Assembly: GCA_030685235.1 (NCBI GenBank)
Contig: MU839089.1
Span: 310,001-374,000, forward strand
Direction: 5' to 3'
Length of the DNA stretch: 64,000 nt
Source of the DNA: Copromyces sp. CBS 386.78
Lineage: Eukaryota > Ascomycota > Sordariomycetes > Sordariales > Sordariaceae
Both the position numbers and the translations under genes were made by a program. Below, piece by piece: positions 11,485-22,378 of this stretch. The number at the start of each line of letters is the position of its first letter. Position 1 is the first letter of the stretch. The notes beneath the pieces are model-generated. The model worked only from the letters and a program-made list of their open reading frames with translations, made no database searches and was not told the origin of the DNA.

Positions 11485-12436
11485 ATGGGCAGCCTCAACC
11501 CCAACCCGGACCAAACCCCCTCACCTACCCCGGCGGACCAGCCCTACTGGCAAATCAACGCCCCCCCTTCTTCTCCCTACCACCCCTCCCATCCCTCCTT
11601 TTCTCCAGAATGCCGCTGCCCCCCCTTCCTCGTCAAAACCCTTCTCTCACCCAAAGACCTCGCGACAATCTCCACCCCCAACCACGTTTATAAGCGCGAC
11701 ACGTGGCCCGAAGTGGTGCAGCGCGTGCGAGAGAACAAGCTGGCGGATTTCCAAAGGACGCCGGCGGATATGTGGCGGTATTTGGAGTTTTGCTGGGGGA
11801 TCAAGCAGAGCTACAAAGGGGGGGTCAAGGAGTTTATTTTGAGGGAGAGGTTGAAGTGGGATGATGGTGTACCAGCGGAGGAACAAGAACAGGGGGGTGA
11901 TGATGAGGTGGTGATGGGAACGGAGGAGGGAAAGAAGAAGAAGAAGAAGAAGAAGGGGTTCTACGAGGGATGTGAAGAGAGGGGGGGGGATGTCTCGATT
12001 TTGTGGAATGACTGGCCTTATGGGATTGATGAGAGGATTGTTCACTTGGTGGTTTGGACCAAGTTTGAGTTGGAGGATGACCCGGCGACGGGGGATCTGA
12101 CGGAGAAGGCGAGGGGGGAGATTGATGAGTATGTTAGGAGGACTTTTGGCGGGCGGGTGCCGGGGGAGAATGTAAGTATTTGTCCTTCTTCTTCTTTTTC
12201 AGAGGAAAACAAGAAGAAGATTCACCGTGATAAGTGGTGGTGGTTATTGGAAGACAGACTGCTGACAAGGCAATGAATGCACATACATACAGATCATCTG
12301 GTTCAAGAACTGGGCACACATCAAATCGGTGAAAGCCGTGGAACACTTCCACGTCATGCTGTTTGACCCAGACCCCGAGTTTGTAAAGGAGATCACGAAA
12401 GGTGATGTGCCCCTTGGTATCATACAGACGAAATAA
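11485..12436 (+). CDS. DUF3605 / GlcNAc-induced Gig1-like protein
   Basis: Predicted cytosolic protein of 276 residues from two exons: 11485-12171 and 12293-12436. The 121-bp intron runs GTAAGT to ATACAG and joins GEN to IIWFKNW in phase 0. Family landmarks are all present: PYWQIN near the start, LSPKDLATISTPNHVYKRDTWP, DMWRYLEFCW, ILWNDWPYGIDERIVHLVVW, and at the end KSVKAVEHFHVMLFDPDPEF. These match the fungal DUF3605 family, whose Candida albicans member GIG1 is induced by N-acetylglucosamine; the biochemical role is unknown. An in-frame (AAG)n tract near 11,936-11,955 encodes an eight-Lys run inside a variable acidic/basic loop. Without splicing the frame would stop after about 264 codons and lose the conserved C-terminus, which supports the intron. 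The gene is convergent with the FolB gene (112-bp gap). Confidence 0.9.
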
Positions 12437-12548
12437 CGAACAAAAAAACCGCCCACCTTTCCAACAAGCGGAGAAACCAGCTTCAAAAGAGGAGAGACTA
12501 TGAAAATACATGCGCAAAGAACCGCTATCATCTGAAAGCTCCGAATAT

Positions 12549-13567
12549 CTAGCTGGCATTTGGCCTTCCAGGCGCGGGAAAGCCGTAACCAGCGCGCACC
12601 TCGACAATGGGGCAGTCGGCCAGAGGCACTGCGGTGGGCTTCTCCATCCGAATGTGTACCTGCCACTTTGTGTGGTCTTTCTTGTGATCCGGCTCAAGGA
12701 TCTTGTCGGCCAGGTGCGCACCGAGAGCTTCGAGAGTCTCATAGGAGGACTCCTCAAGAGCCTATTTTATTGATTTTTGTTAGCGCTGCCTGTTTGTTTG
12801 AAAGAAAGTATTGTGAGTCGGAACAACAAACAAACCTTGACAACAACACGCTCAAGCTCCGCGTAATAATCATCCATCCGGAAATACCTTTCCACATTCA
12901 CGCTCGTCGTAACAAACTGCTTGGCCCGTCTCTCATGGGGATTCACGCCGACCAAGGTCGGCACCTTGAGGTTATGAATCTTGAGCGACGCGCTGATGGG
13001 GTTCTCCCTCATCTTGTCGCCCGGCCCGTTCTTGAAGAACTGGCTGCACGTCATGCTCACTCCGTCACCAAGCAACGACGCCTTGGGAAGCGTCACCGTG
13101 AGCGACAAGAACTTGACAGTCGAGAGATCCAGGAACGGCTTCTCCTCCTCCTTTACCGAGCCAAAGTGGGCCCACCCCGTGAGACCAACCCACAGGTCGT
13201 GGATGACGTACGCCAGCGTGAAGGTGGTGCTGTCACTGCCGGTGCCGGTACCGGTACCACTAGACTGCTGCTGCTGCTCCCCCCTCGGCACGGTGAAGCG
13301 CTTCATGCGCTCCAGAATCGCCTTGCTCAGGTTGCCGTAGTGCACCGTGTCGGCTCCCAGCTGGTCGTTGGCGGCTGCGGTCCCGAACGGCTGCTTGAAG
13401 TGGACTTGGGCCGAGATGAGGCATGGCTGGGGAGCGGCGGTGCACTTGCGGCCCCAGGCGTCCGAGGCGGCGTACAGGTTTGTGGAGAGGTTGCGGACCG
13501 AGACGGCGGCGCAGGGCTCGCCGGCTTGGGAGCGGACGTGGAAGTCGCTGACGAAGGTGTCGGCCAT
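12549..13567 (-). CDS. Dihydroneopterin aldolase (two FolB-like halves)
   Basis: Folate-pathway protein: FolB cleaves 7,8-dihydroneopterin to 6-hydroxymethyl-dihydropterin and glycolaldehyde. Exons 13567-12836 and 12761-12549 give 314 residues. The 74-bp intron runs GTTTGT to AATAG in phase 0, splitting VVVK from ALEESSYETLEALG. The length and internal pattern suggest two FolB-like halves, as in the N-terminal part of fungal trifunctional Fol1: residues about 5-165 and about 185-310. The second half carries LKVPTLVGVNPHER and SYETLEALGAHLADKIL. No pyrophosphokinase (HPPK) or dihydropteroate synthase sequence follows, so this is a stand-alone protein. Whether both halves keep catalytic residues cannot be settled by eye. 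A Gln/Ser/Gly/Thr insert (about residues 95-115) interrupts the first half. Confidence 0.85.
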
Positions 13568-14900
13568 TTTTGGGGTGTGGGGTGTGGGTGGGGATTGGAC
13601 TGGATGATGAGTTTAGTGGTCATGCTTTGTGTGTTTGTGAATGGAAACAAAAAAAAAATTTACATGGAACTTTTTGAGGTGTGATGATTGATTAAGTGAA
13701 AAAGATGTGAACTTTGCAATGTCGTGATGTGATTTCACATGGAACCTTTCTTTGTTGTTGCTTGGCTCCACTATTAGCGACGATTGTATTTGGACACTTT
13801 TGTGAGTTGAATTGTTTGAAGGAGAATTTCCAGAAACACAAGATTGTTGCACGAGAAGGTATAACCACTTTTTATACTTACTTCCAAGGAAGAGGAGGGG
13901 AAGGAAAAAAAGCTCCTGATCCTTTTTTTCAGCCAGAACCAAACGGTCTCGTCGCGGCCGTCAGAGGGATCGGACCACTCTGTCACCTTACGTCACGGTC
14001 ACGTTGGACCCTAACCCTTTTGTTTGCTTGGCGTAATCGCTCACAGACCTCGACGTCGGACCTCAGCTCTTTCTTGACTTCCTGGTCGACCTATTTCGAC
14101 GACTTTTGCTCACATGCTCCGGCACCTAGATTCATTTGAGGATTGCCGCCCATCACTTGCTGGCAGGATGCTGAAAATGTGGGAGAGATCGGAGGCCGGC
14201 TCCCTGGCGGGCTGGATAGGAGATATCTTTGAGCGACTTCATGCCATCAGTACTACCATGATTCCCGCTCCATGTATGTGTCTCAAGCCTTTTTAATTCA
14301 CAAACCCTTCTCCCCCAACCCGAGTTGACTGCTCGACGGGTTAGAGGTTTTGGTTAACAGGCCATCTATAGTGGCAGTAGGCCCAGCTTGTACTTGTTGA
14401 CACGAGCGGGCTGTCCATGTATTTCACCCCAACCCCAGAGCAACCTATGTATCACCAAGACATTGCTCAACATCACTGCCACTTTGCCCTTGGATCTTGG
14501 GAGGTCGTTCTTCCAGTGACGCGGATATCCCCTTGCCAGTTCCTGCCCACGCACATCTGCTCCTTCCTTGAAAATGAAAGACACTTACTCGTGCTTGAGT
14601 TTGTGTCGGAGGAAGTTACGGTCGATGAAAACTGGACCATCTTCAACATGTCCCATGGCCTTCTTACCTCCCAAAGAAACCCTTGAAAAACGATAACACT
14701 GCACGAGCCCACGCCTTGGATCACTACCCTTCTTCTCTTTGAATCAGAGTGTGAGTGATGTTTTCTATCCCCAATGAAAATCTGCATATGCGGATGCTGA
14801 CAGCAACAGAAGGCTTATCAGACTATTCCAAGCTCCGTACGCGCAACCTTGAGCAGACAACAACCTACAAAAGGCCACAACATCAGACAGAAACCAAAAC
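13568..14900. other. Intergenic region, no supported gene
   Basis: 1.33 kb upstream of both the minus-strand FolB gene and the plus-strand hypothetical gene. Short open frames at 14,114-14,296 and 14,417-14,686 on the plus strand look partly protein-like, but no plausible splice chain or family links them to each other or to 14,901. The left part should hold the FolB promoter. Confidence 0.4.
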
Positions 14901-15572
14901 ATGTGTCTGAACGTGGTAGTTTTTTATCAATGCGGATGCAACGCCCTCTCTCCTCTAGACGACGAAACGTGGTCTTGCCATGGGTATACGCCTTATTGCC
15001 ACGGCGTCTCGTACACCATATTATGCGTTTACTTGCTCGCCAACGACTGTGGCCGACCGACCTGCCAATCCGTGAGAAACTACTGGAGCTGGAAAGTCCA
15101 CAATGGGCTCTGTGATCAACAACTCTGGCGGGTATTCGTCCAGATGTACGGCACTTGGTATGACGCCGGCGGCAACAACCAACCTTTAACCATATTTGTC
15201 GACCATCCACAAGAAATTATCCCTTATCGATGGTACCCTGGGTACCCCCGCTACGACAAGCCCGGATTTCGCTTCGTTCTCGCCGAGAACTTGATTCCTC
15301 GGCTTAAAGCAGAAGATCGGACGCCGCCGCCGTGGCCTGTTCTTGATGTACCCTTACAGAATGTTCAAAATCACGACCAAAGCTATCCACCGCTCAACAA
15401 GCGAAGATTCGAGGAGGAAGAGAAGCTCCAAGGACCTCAACGCCTAACAATAGAACAAGTTCACCTTGTTTTCTTCTATAAGAAGGCCTTTGCGGAGTCT
15501 GCGGGGGATGTGACCTTCAGATTCAGCGTACCTGACAGGAGATGGAACCCTATTCGGGGTCACGTCGGATAA
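14901..15572 (+). CDS. Unrecognised Cys-rich protein, 223 residues
   Basis: Single open frame starting MCLNVVVFYQCGCN. The first 85 residues contain about ten cysteines in paired patterns (CGC, SCHGYTPYCHG, CGRPTC), suggesting disulphides or metal binding, although no classical signal peptide is seen. The middle is rich in Trp, Tyr and Pro (RWYPGYPRYDKPGF), and the C-terminal half is charged (NKRRFEEEEKLQGP). I do not recognise a family. The CxC-spacer-C opening recalls small lineage-specific fungal proteins that begin with cysteine-rich segments. No intron is required. Codon use is similar to neighbouring genes, which supports it being real; a start at another ATG or an upstream exon cannot be excluded. 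Confidence 0.6.
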   Translation: MCLNVVVFYQCGCNALSPLDDETWSCHGYTPYCHGVSYTILCVYLLANDCGRPTCQSVRNYWSWKVHNGLCDQQLWRVFVQMYGTWYDAGGNNQPLTIFVDHPQEIIPYRWYPGYPRYDKPGFRFVLAENLIPRLKAEDRTPPPWPVLDVPLQNVQNHDQSYPPLNKRRFEEEEKLQGPQRLTIEQVHLVFFYKKAFAESAGDVTFRFSVPDRRWNPIRGHVG

Positions 15573-17018
15573 TGATGAAGTATGAGCGCAGCAAGTAGCC
15601 TTGATGGGTGTACAAGTATGTATTAGGGAGAGGGTGTGCCACCGGGGAATGGGAAACGCGGAGTGAAGGATTAGACTACATCTGGGTTTTTTTACAGGGG
15701 GTTAGACAGGAAAAGGGGACGAATGAGTAGAGATAGGGTATCAGCTGTTTGTCTATCGATAATAACAAGAATAACATGGAATGGAAAGACACAGCGAGGT
15801 AGTTACATTCCCCACTCCCATGACACCCAAATTGTACTCGAACACAGATTAACTTGGAAAAATAGACCAGTCCTTCCGTCAAACTTGCCTTGTTTCTCTT
15901 CTCTTCTGATCTACCTGAAATCAATCTCTTCTTCATTCTCTCATAACCTCCTCTTTGACTAACTGCAAACTAGTATCTCCAAATCATCCCCTTGGTCTTC
16001 CTACACAAAACAACTCTCAATCACTCCCTTCAACCACCAACCCTCAGAGTCGCTACGAAAGACTAGTACTTTGGGACGAACAAGGCAGAACAATACCGGA
16101 TTACCTGTAAGAAATGATATGCTTGCTTGGTATTTATTGATGCTCCTCCAAAATATAATATGACTGATGCTGGAGTACCTTGGATACTTTCTATTACTAC
16201 TCACTTTCATCCATTGCTTTCTATTTTTTTTCTAATTTTTTTTTTTTTTTTTTCCTTTTTCTTCTTTACTCCTCTTGCTTGTAGTATTCCAGCGGCAGGC
16301 AGTTCTGCAAGACTTTGAAAACAATTCTTCACAGAGATACTTTCAAAAACACTTGACCAACTCTTTAGAAAAATACTACACTAACACTTGAAGAAACATT
16401 TTAACCACCTTTATCAATACTTCAGCAACACTTTAGTCACAGCTTTTAAACAGTTCAACAACGCTTTGGCAACGCTTTACCAGCCATAGTCCAGCAATAG
16501 TCCAGCAAAGGTCCACTTTGGATAATGTTGAAGAGCATGTTTGATGCTATTCGCTACCCACCCATAAAGAGATGCTATGAATGTTCCTACAACTTCCACA
16601 TTCTAATGAAACAAAGTCAAATGCTGAACTCATATGAACTCCGATCCCAAACGCCCGGCTGTCCGGCTATGTTGCTTGCTTCCGTCCAAAAACTCGAAAA
16701 AAAGAAAAAAAAAGGAAAATCAAGAAAAAGAAATCATCATGATCCATAACACCTTGTCCATGTCCATGTCCATGCATATTCCGTTACCATAAGGACCAGC
16801 TACCATAAGGCTCTTCAGTCGTTCATATCATGATTTTTGTGCCAACCTGTTCTTGTCTTTTTTCTCTGTTGTTGTCAGATCATTGTCGTTCTTTTTCCTC
16901 TTCATTCTCATGTTCGCGGCCGTCCTTCTTCTTGAACTCCTAGCGGCGGCCATCTTCCACCGAGACGAAGGGAACTCACTCATTTCTGCACTTTCCTCAA
17001 ACTTCTTTGAAACACTCC
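15573..17018. other. Intergenic region with T-rich tract
   Basis: 1.45 kb with no supported gene. Contains a long poly-T/CT tract at about 16,226-16,266, a series of imperfect AACACTTTAG/CAACACTTT-like repeats at about 16,320-16,510, and an A-rich tract near 16,697-16,730. It lies downstream of both flanking genes, so it is expected to hold their 3' UTRs. Confidence 0.5.
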
Positions 17019-18843
17019 CTAGTACCTGTTACTCCCCCCAAAAGCCCTTCTAGCCTCCTCCTCCAACAACTTCCTCTTGATGCCCCTGGCCCTAATCGCC
17101 ACAAACAGCACCATAACCACACCAATGAGCAGTCCCGTAGCCATCAGCCCCAAATTCACCGGCACCGGATCGCCCCCGAAAGTCTCATGCAACAGGTAAT
17201 CCAGTCCAGACTGGCTGAAATTCAACAGTCCAGCAAAGCAAATAATCGTCCCGTACACGGTGCCAAACGTCCTGAAGCCAAAGACTTTGGCCGAGTAATC
17301 GCTGACAGCAGTGTAGTAAAATGGTCTGTACAGAACGAAAAGGCAGACGTTGGCGTAGGCGGCGAGCATACTGTGGGGGATGACGCCGAGAATGCCGATG
17401 GCGGTGGCGGTTGCGACGAGGGTGGTTAGGACGGTCACGGTGGAGGTGCGGTCGAGGATGGCGCCGATGAAAGGGATGGACAGGATGCCGCCAAGGGGGA
17501 GGGCGAGGTCGAAGAAATCGTTTACGCGCTCGGCGAGTAAAGGGGAGGAGAGCAGGTTGGTGTATTGCACGCGGATGGTGGCGACGAAGTAGTTGATACG
17601 GGTCATTTGGACGACTTTTTTGTTTGACATGGGAGAGTTAGTTGCGGGCAAGAAAGATAGGGGGACGAGGAAAGGAAAGGGGAGACATACCAGTAAACAA
17701 ACAAATCAAAATAAACCAAGGACTCTTAATCTGCTCCCAAGCAGTATACGCATGCATAACCCCCCAAACGCCCGAAATCTCATTCTTGCGCTCTTCCCTC
17801 TTGGCTTGCTTATCCGCCTTTGTAGTTCCCAGCAACTCCTGGATACCCGAGAAGACCTCGGCACGATGCTGTCGTTCCTCTTCATGGAGCAAGGCCGTCT
17901 CCTCGTCGATCTGATCGTCGTAGGGATCCAAGTCGGCGGTGATGGGCTCCTCGATCTCCTCCACCAGTTCACCAACGGTCTTGTAGGATTGCGCGGGCAT
18001 CAGGACGAATTGGATGACGGCTATGGCGGCGGGGACGACGAGGTAGGCGAGGAAGAAACTCTGGTGGCCAAAGGTTTCGTTGGTTTGTTCGTAGATGATG
18101 CGGTAGACGAGGAACAAGGCGCTCGAGGCGTCGAAGGCACCAGTTAGGAGGGCGAGGATCAGGCCCGAGTTCTTGGGGAAGGCGTTGGATAGCTGGAAGG
18201 AGGAGATGTAGGTGAAGGGTCCGCCGAGGGCCAGGAAGAGGTATCCGAAGAGCAGGCCGTCAAAGGGTAGCTTGTTCTCGAAGGACATGACCAGGGCGCC
18301 GATGGCGAGGGACAAGGCTCCTAGTAGACCGCAGACACGGGGACCATAGCGATCGAGGATGGCGCCGACGGGAAGGGCAGCAACGTTCGTGGCGACGGCG
18401 GCGGTGGTGAACATGAGGTTTAGGTGAATTTCGACGCATGTGTCTTGGCTGATGGGGTCCTCATCGTTGGGGTCGACTCGGCAGACGTCTTGGTAGGCAC
18501 CCTCTCGTTTTAGGACGGGCTTGATGGCGGCATAGCCGAAGACGATCCCGGCAGCGAAGAGGGAGTAAGTAACGGCGACAACGACTTGGACTGTTTGTAA
18601 TATATGGTCAGTATTACATATGCTTGAAAGAGTATCGGATGACATACGCGTTCTCTTCCACTTTGGGACTTGAAAGGCACCTACGGCCTGGATCTGTTCC
18701 AGAGCTGGAGGATCCCATTCTGCTGGGAGAGGGTTGAAGCTGATCTTGCGGTTACGTGTTGACGCATCCGAGCTTCTCCTGGATCGGTTTTCTGTAAGGA
18801 GGGGAGCAAAGGTCTCCAACGAGGAGACACGATTCAGAGACAT
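17019..18843 (-). CDS. fmp42: MFS transporter, Fmp42-like
   Basis: Polytopic major facilitator, 563 residues. Exons: 18843-18648, 18590-17691, 17614-17019. Intron 1 (18591-18647, 57 bp, GTATGT...AACAG) joins KWKRT to LQVVVAVTYSLF. Intron 2 (17615-17690, 76 bp, GTATGT with CTAAC...AAAG) joins ILICLFT to VQMTRINYFVATIR. The N-terminal about 65 residues are cytosolic and Ser/Arg-rich. The first six-helix half contains GAILDRYGPRV, the conserved MFS loop 2-3 motif. A long acidic loop (about residues 260-340) follows, and the second half repeats the motif as GAILDRTSTV. Yeast Fmp42 is an uncharacterised membrane protein found in mitochondrial fractions; the substrate is unknown, and resemblance to SLC43 amino-acid transporters is family knowledge only. 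An in-frame ATG at 18948 would add 35 residues; 18843 was preferred as the commoner start in relatives. Confidence 0.88.
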
Positions 18844-21158
18844 GGCGAAGACGGTAGACCTGGAGAGGTATGAATGGGAACGGGAACGGGGGAAGAGAGA
18901 CGAGTAGGAGCTGGGAGGGCTCAACGGTCTCACGGTTCCCTTGTACACGGGTCACGATGAAGAAGACGAGGGAGGGGTAGATGATATTTTGAACAAGGCC
19001 AAGGCTACCTAGATAGAGGGCAAGGGCCGGCACCGGCCTGGCTTGGCGTGTTGATCCGGGGAAGAAGTGACGTCGTTGAAGTTGCATATGACCGCGGGTG
19101 GGAGACGCGGCCGGAGGCAAGGATGGCGCGTAGAGCTGAGGTGGCTATTTCCTACCTTGTATTTTGTAATTTTGAGAGATAGTAGGAGATATGGAGAAGA
19201 GCACTTTTCTTCTGTTCTTGAAGTAAGAGTGAAACAAAAAGAAACAGGAAAATGGGCAGACATGTTCAACAGGGTGGCTGTGGTGGTTTGAGACGAAGTT
19301 CCTTTGATACACACACACACACACACACACATGTTCCCGTCGTCACTTGACGTTTCTCTCTCAACCACCAGCCTCTTCTCCTCACCAACCAAACAAAAAG
19401 GTTCCAATTGAAACCAAATTGACAAATCCCTTTTCGTGGGGGGACAGGAATCTGGGGTTTGTACTCGGTGATCGTTGTTCGGGAAGGAAGCCATGCAGTA
19501 GTAGTGTATTGGACCTGCAATGGCACTGTAGCGGCCGAATCAGACATGCCGTTGCCAGCCGCAGGGCAGGTGCCCTGATTGCCAGAATCCAGTGTAGCGT
19601 CTAACAACCCCACTGCGAACCTCCCGTCCACATGCACATTCGAACCATTTGCACATGGGATGCACCGCAGCTCACCACTGCAGGGACGAGAAGGGACTCG
19701 ACGAGGTGTTCACATCCAAGGAGAATGGAACCTGTTCTGAACTGCTGATGATGTCTGTTGACTTGCCATGAACCATTGTACAGTGGTGAAGAATTTGACA
19801 GCTGGAGAATGGGAAATATCCAAACAGAAGAACAGCCGGGTCCGAGTTCTAATAAAGATTCTTTCCAAAGCTAAAAGGTCACCATGCCAGATTCGAAGAT
19901 GGTGTTGTTCTTGGTGTTTTTGCTTGTGAAGCCTGGAACTCGCCTGCAGCCGGGCGGAAACGAATGCTGCAGCAATGGCGCAAGCACGATGGAAACTGGT
20001 GGAACTCCACTAGAGTGGGACTTTGATGTTTCGAGACACGGCATCATTTTGAGAAGAAGAAGGTAGGGTGGTTAGACGGCATGGGATGTCTTGAAAATAT
20101 TGCAATTTGACAAGTTGACGATATGAAGGGTACTTGAAGAGTGCATGAATGTCCAAAGTCTTCAGCTCACAACCATCTCATCACAGTCACATGCACCGTC
20201 CACTGTTGTGTCTTTGAACCTAACCCAGTACAAGCACCTTTCAACAACTCCAAATTATAGGCGCTTTGACCAGGGCAGCCTAGTCTAGGTATAACATCAC
20301 CAATCAACAATAAAACTGCGGGGGATTCTTCTCAATCCATCCCCAGCTCATCTCAGCGACGATACCACAAGACATCAAAACTCTTAGAGCAAACAACTGG
20401 AGTCTCACGAGATTGCATCATGAGTCCTCTGACGCCGCCTGCGACGACACAAAAATCTTTACTACAGTACCCTGAGCTTGGTGGGCGCTTGCAACCGGTC
20501 TCGTCCAATCAAGTCCCCATCTCCAAGCTTCATAAGCGCTGCCATGGGAGGCCATCCGAGGCCAATCACACAGCTTTGTTGCCCCAATGGGATAGCCCAG
20601 ATTGAAGCGATTATACAGTGACCCAGCGAGCCTGAGCCTGACTGCCGCCCACGCCGCCCTCACAATCACTGGCTTGTTGATTGCCCCTGGTCTCTTGGTC
20701 CAGTCTTTTTTTCTCCATCAAGTGCCTGGCGCCCCGCCAGTGTGGCCTGCACATCTGGCCGCATATTGATCACCTTGTTTTCTTCCCTGATACAAGACAG
20801 CTTTTGTGTTTCAACAAGTCCATCTTCAGGTAACTTTTTGTTTGTATTGCTTCAGTTTGAAGAGAGCTTCAGCTTGTGACAAGTTGAGCGCTACGAGGTG
20901 TTGTTGTGTTGTTGATCTTCTGCTGTCTTATCATTTACCATCATCACCACCATCCTCAACACCAAGGAGGGGTAATCACGAACGAACCCCCTTTTGATAT
21001 CCAAGCGACGAGATCGAAAAGTGAGCAACAGAACATCCGGAAATAACCCTCACTCAACCAAGAGTGACAAAGAGACAGTTCGTTTGTCTTTCCGAAATCC
21101 TTCGACACCCCGAAACAGCCTCGCTGTTGTTGTTGCGCATACACCCCAACAAGTCAAC
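18844..21158. promoter_or_regulatory. Divergent intergenic region between the MFS and WW-PhoD genes
   Basis: 2.3 kb. It contains an (AC)11 microsatellite at 19,309-19,330 and a long CT/CAA-rich stretch next to the WW-PhoD start, typical of 5' leaders. No credible gene: the short frames present are low-complexity or overlap on both strands. Both flanking genes start from this region, so it should carry their promoters. Confidence 0.5.
19309..19330. repeat. (AC)11 microsatellite
   Basis: Uninterrupted AC dinucleotide run in the divergent intergenic region. Confidence 0.95.
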
Positions 21159-22297
21159 ATGTCTCGACCCCGCGGTATTCCTGATGAGGAACTCTTCATC
21201 AGCAGGCCTCGCCCTGAGGATGAGGATTGCGACAGCCCTACTGTTGAGCCTCTGAGAATCTTCAAGCCCATGAGCCCGAAACTACCAGGTGCCGCCGATA
21301 AGCCATCTTACAAATACCCCGCCCCGCCAACATCATCGTCAGCCTCAGCTTCTTCCAACCCGTCCGTCGCCCCTTTACCCGGCCTCCCGGGCCTACCTCC
21401 GTTGCCATCCTTCCCACTCCCGCCCGGAGCTTCGAGTTCGGCCGCCCCTCTCCCGTACCCGGACGACGACCTCTCTCGACCTACACAGCAGGCCTCCAAG
21501 CCAGCCCGAGCACCCTACCCTGTCGACGATGTGCGCAGACCCTCTCCGGCTTCGAGCACCGGGCGCATATACAGCCCTCCTCCCGTATCCTCGAGCCCAC
21601 ACAACAACGATACCACTCCGCGGTTGAACATCAGTCCTATCGAGAAGAAGCCTGGTTTGGCGGATAGGCGCGGAGCTGTTCCCAAGCCTTTGCAGAGTCC
21701 AGATAGTCCCACTGGGGATGACCTGTTTGCGAAGCCCTTGGGTCGACCTGTCCAGCAGCCAGCCCAGCAAGCCCAACATGCTGCCCAGAGGATCTCCAAT
21801 GCCTATCAGCAGAAGCCTTACTACCCTCCTCCCGGAGCTGGCAACGTTCGCAAGAACTCGGAGCCTAGCATTGCCCGTATCTCTTCGACGGCTTCGACTT
21901 CGACCACGAGGGCGAGCCGTGGGTCACCTCCTCCTCCCGAGACGCCCATTGTCGAGCCGGGTGTGATTCCAGGAGGTGGCATTGAAGCGCGCTATGCCGC
22001 TGCTGGTATCTCGGGGACCGCAACTCTCACGAGTCTCCAGGCGCAAACTGCGCAAAGTGCGGCGGCTAATGCGCGTTTGGCGCAATATGGTGGACAGCGA
22101 CCTCCGTCTCAACCACAGCATAGCCAGCATCCTGCCCTCACTCAGTCTCAGCAGCAGCAGCAGCAACCTCAAGCACAGGCGCAACCACCTCGGCCTTGGA
22201 CTCCCACCGAGTCTCCGGATCAACAACCGTTCGGACCCCCTACCGTCTACCAAGGTGATGCGGTAGCTCAGAACCCTCAGCCAGCGAGACCCCAGCC

Positions 22298-22378
<81 letters not shown>

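Noticed and set aside
12560..13684. 374-codon plus-strand frame over the FolB gene
   Set aside because: Antisense shadow; no domain, and it spans the FolB intron and start.
19884..20066. 60-codon frame with hydrophobic start
   Set aside because: Too short, no conservation evidence, and no further secreted-protein features.
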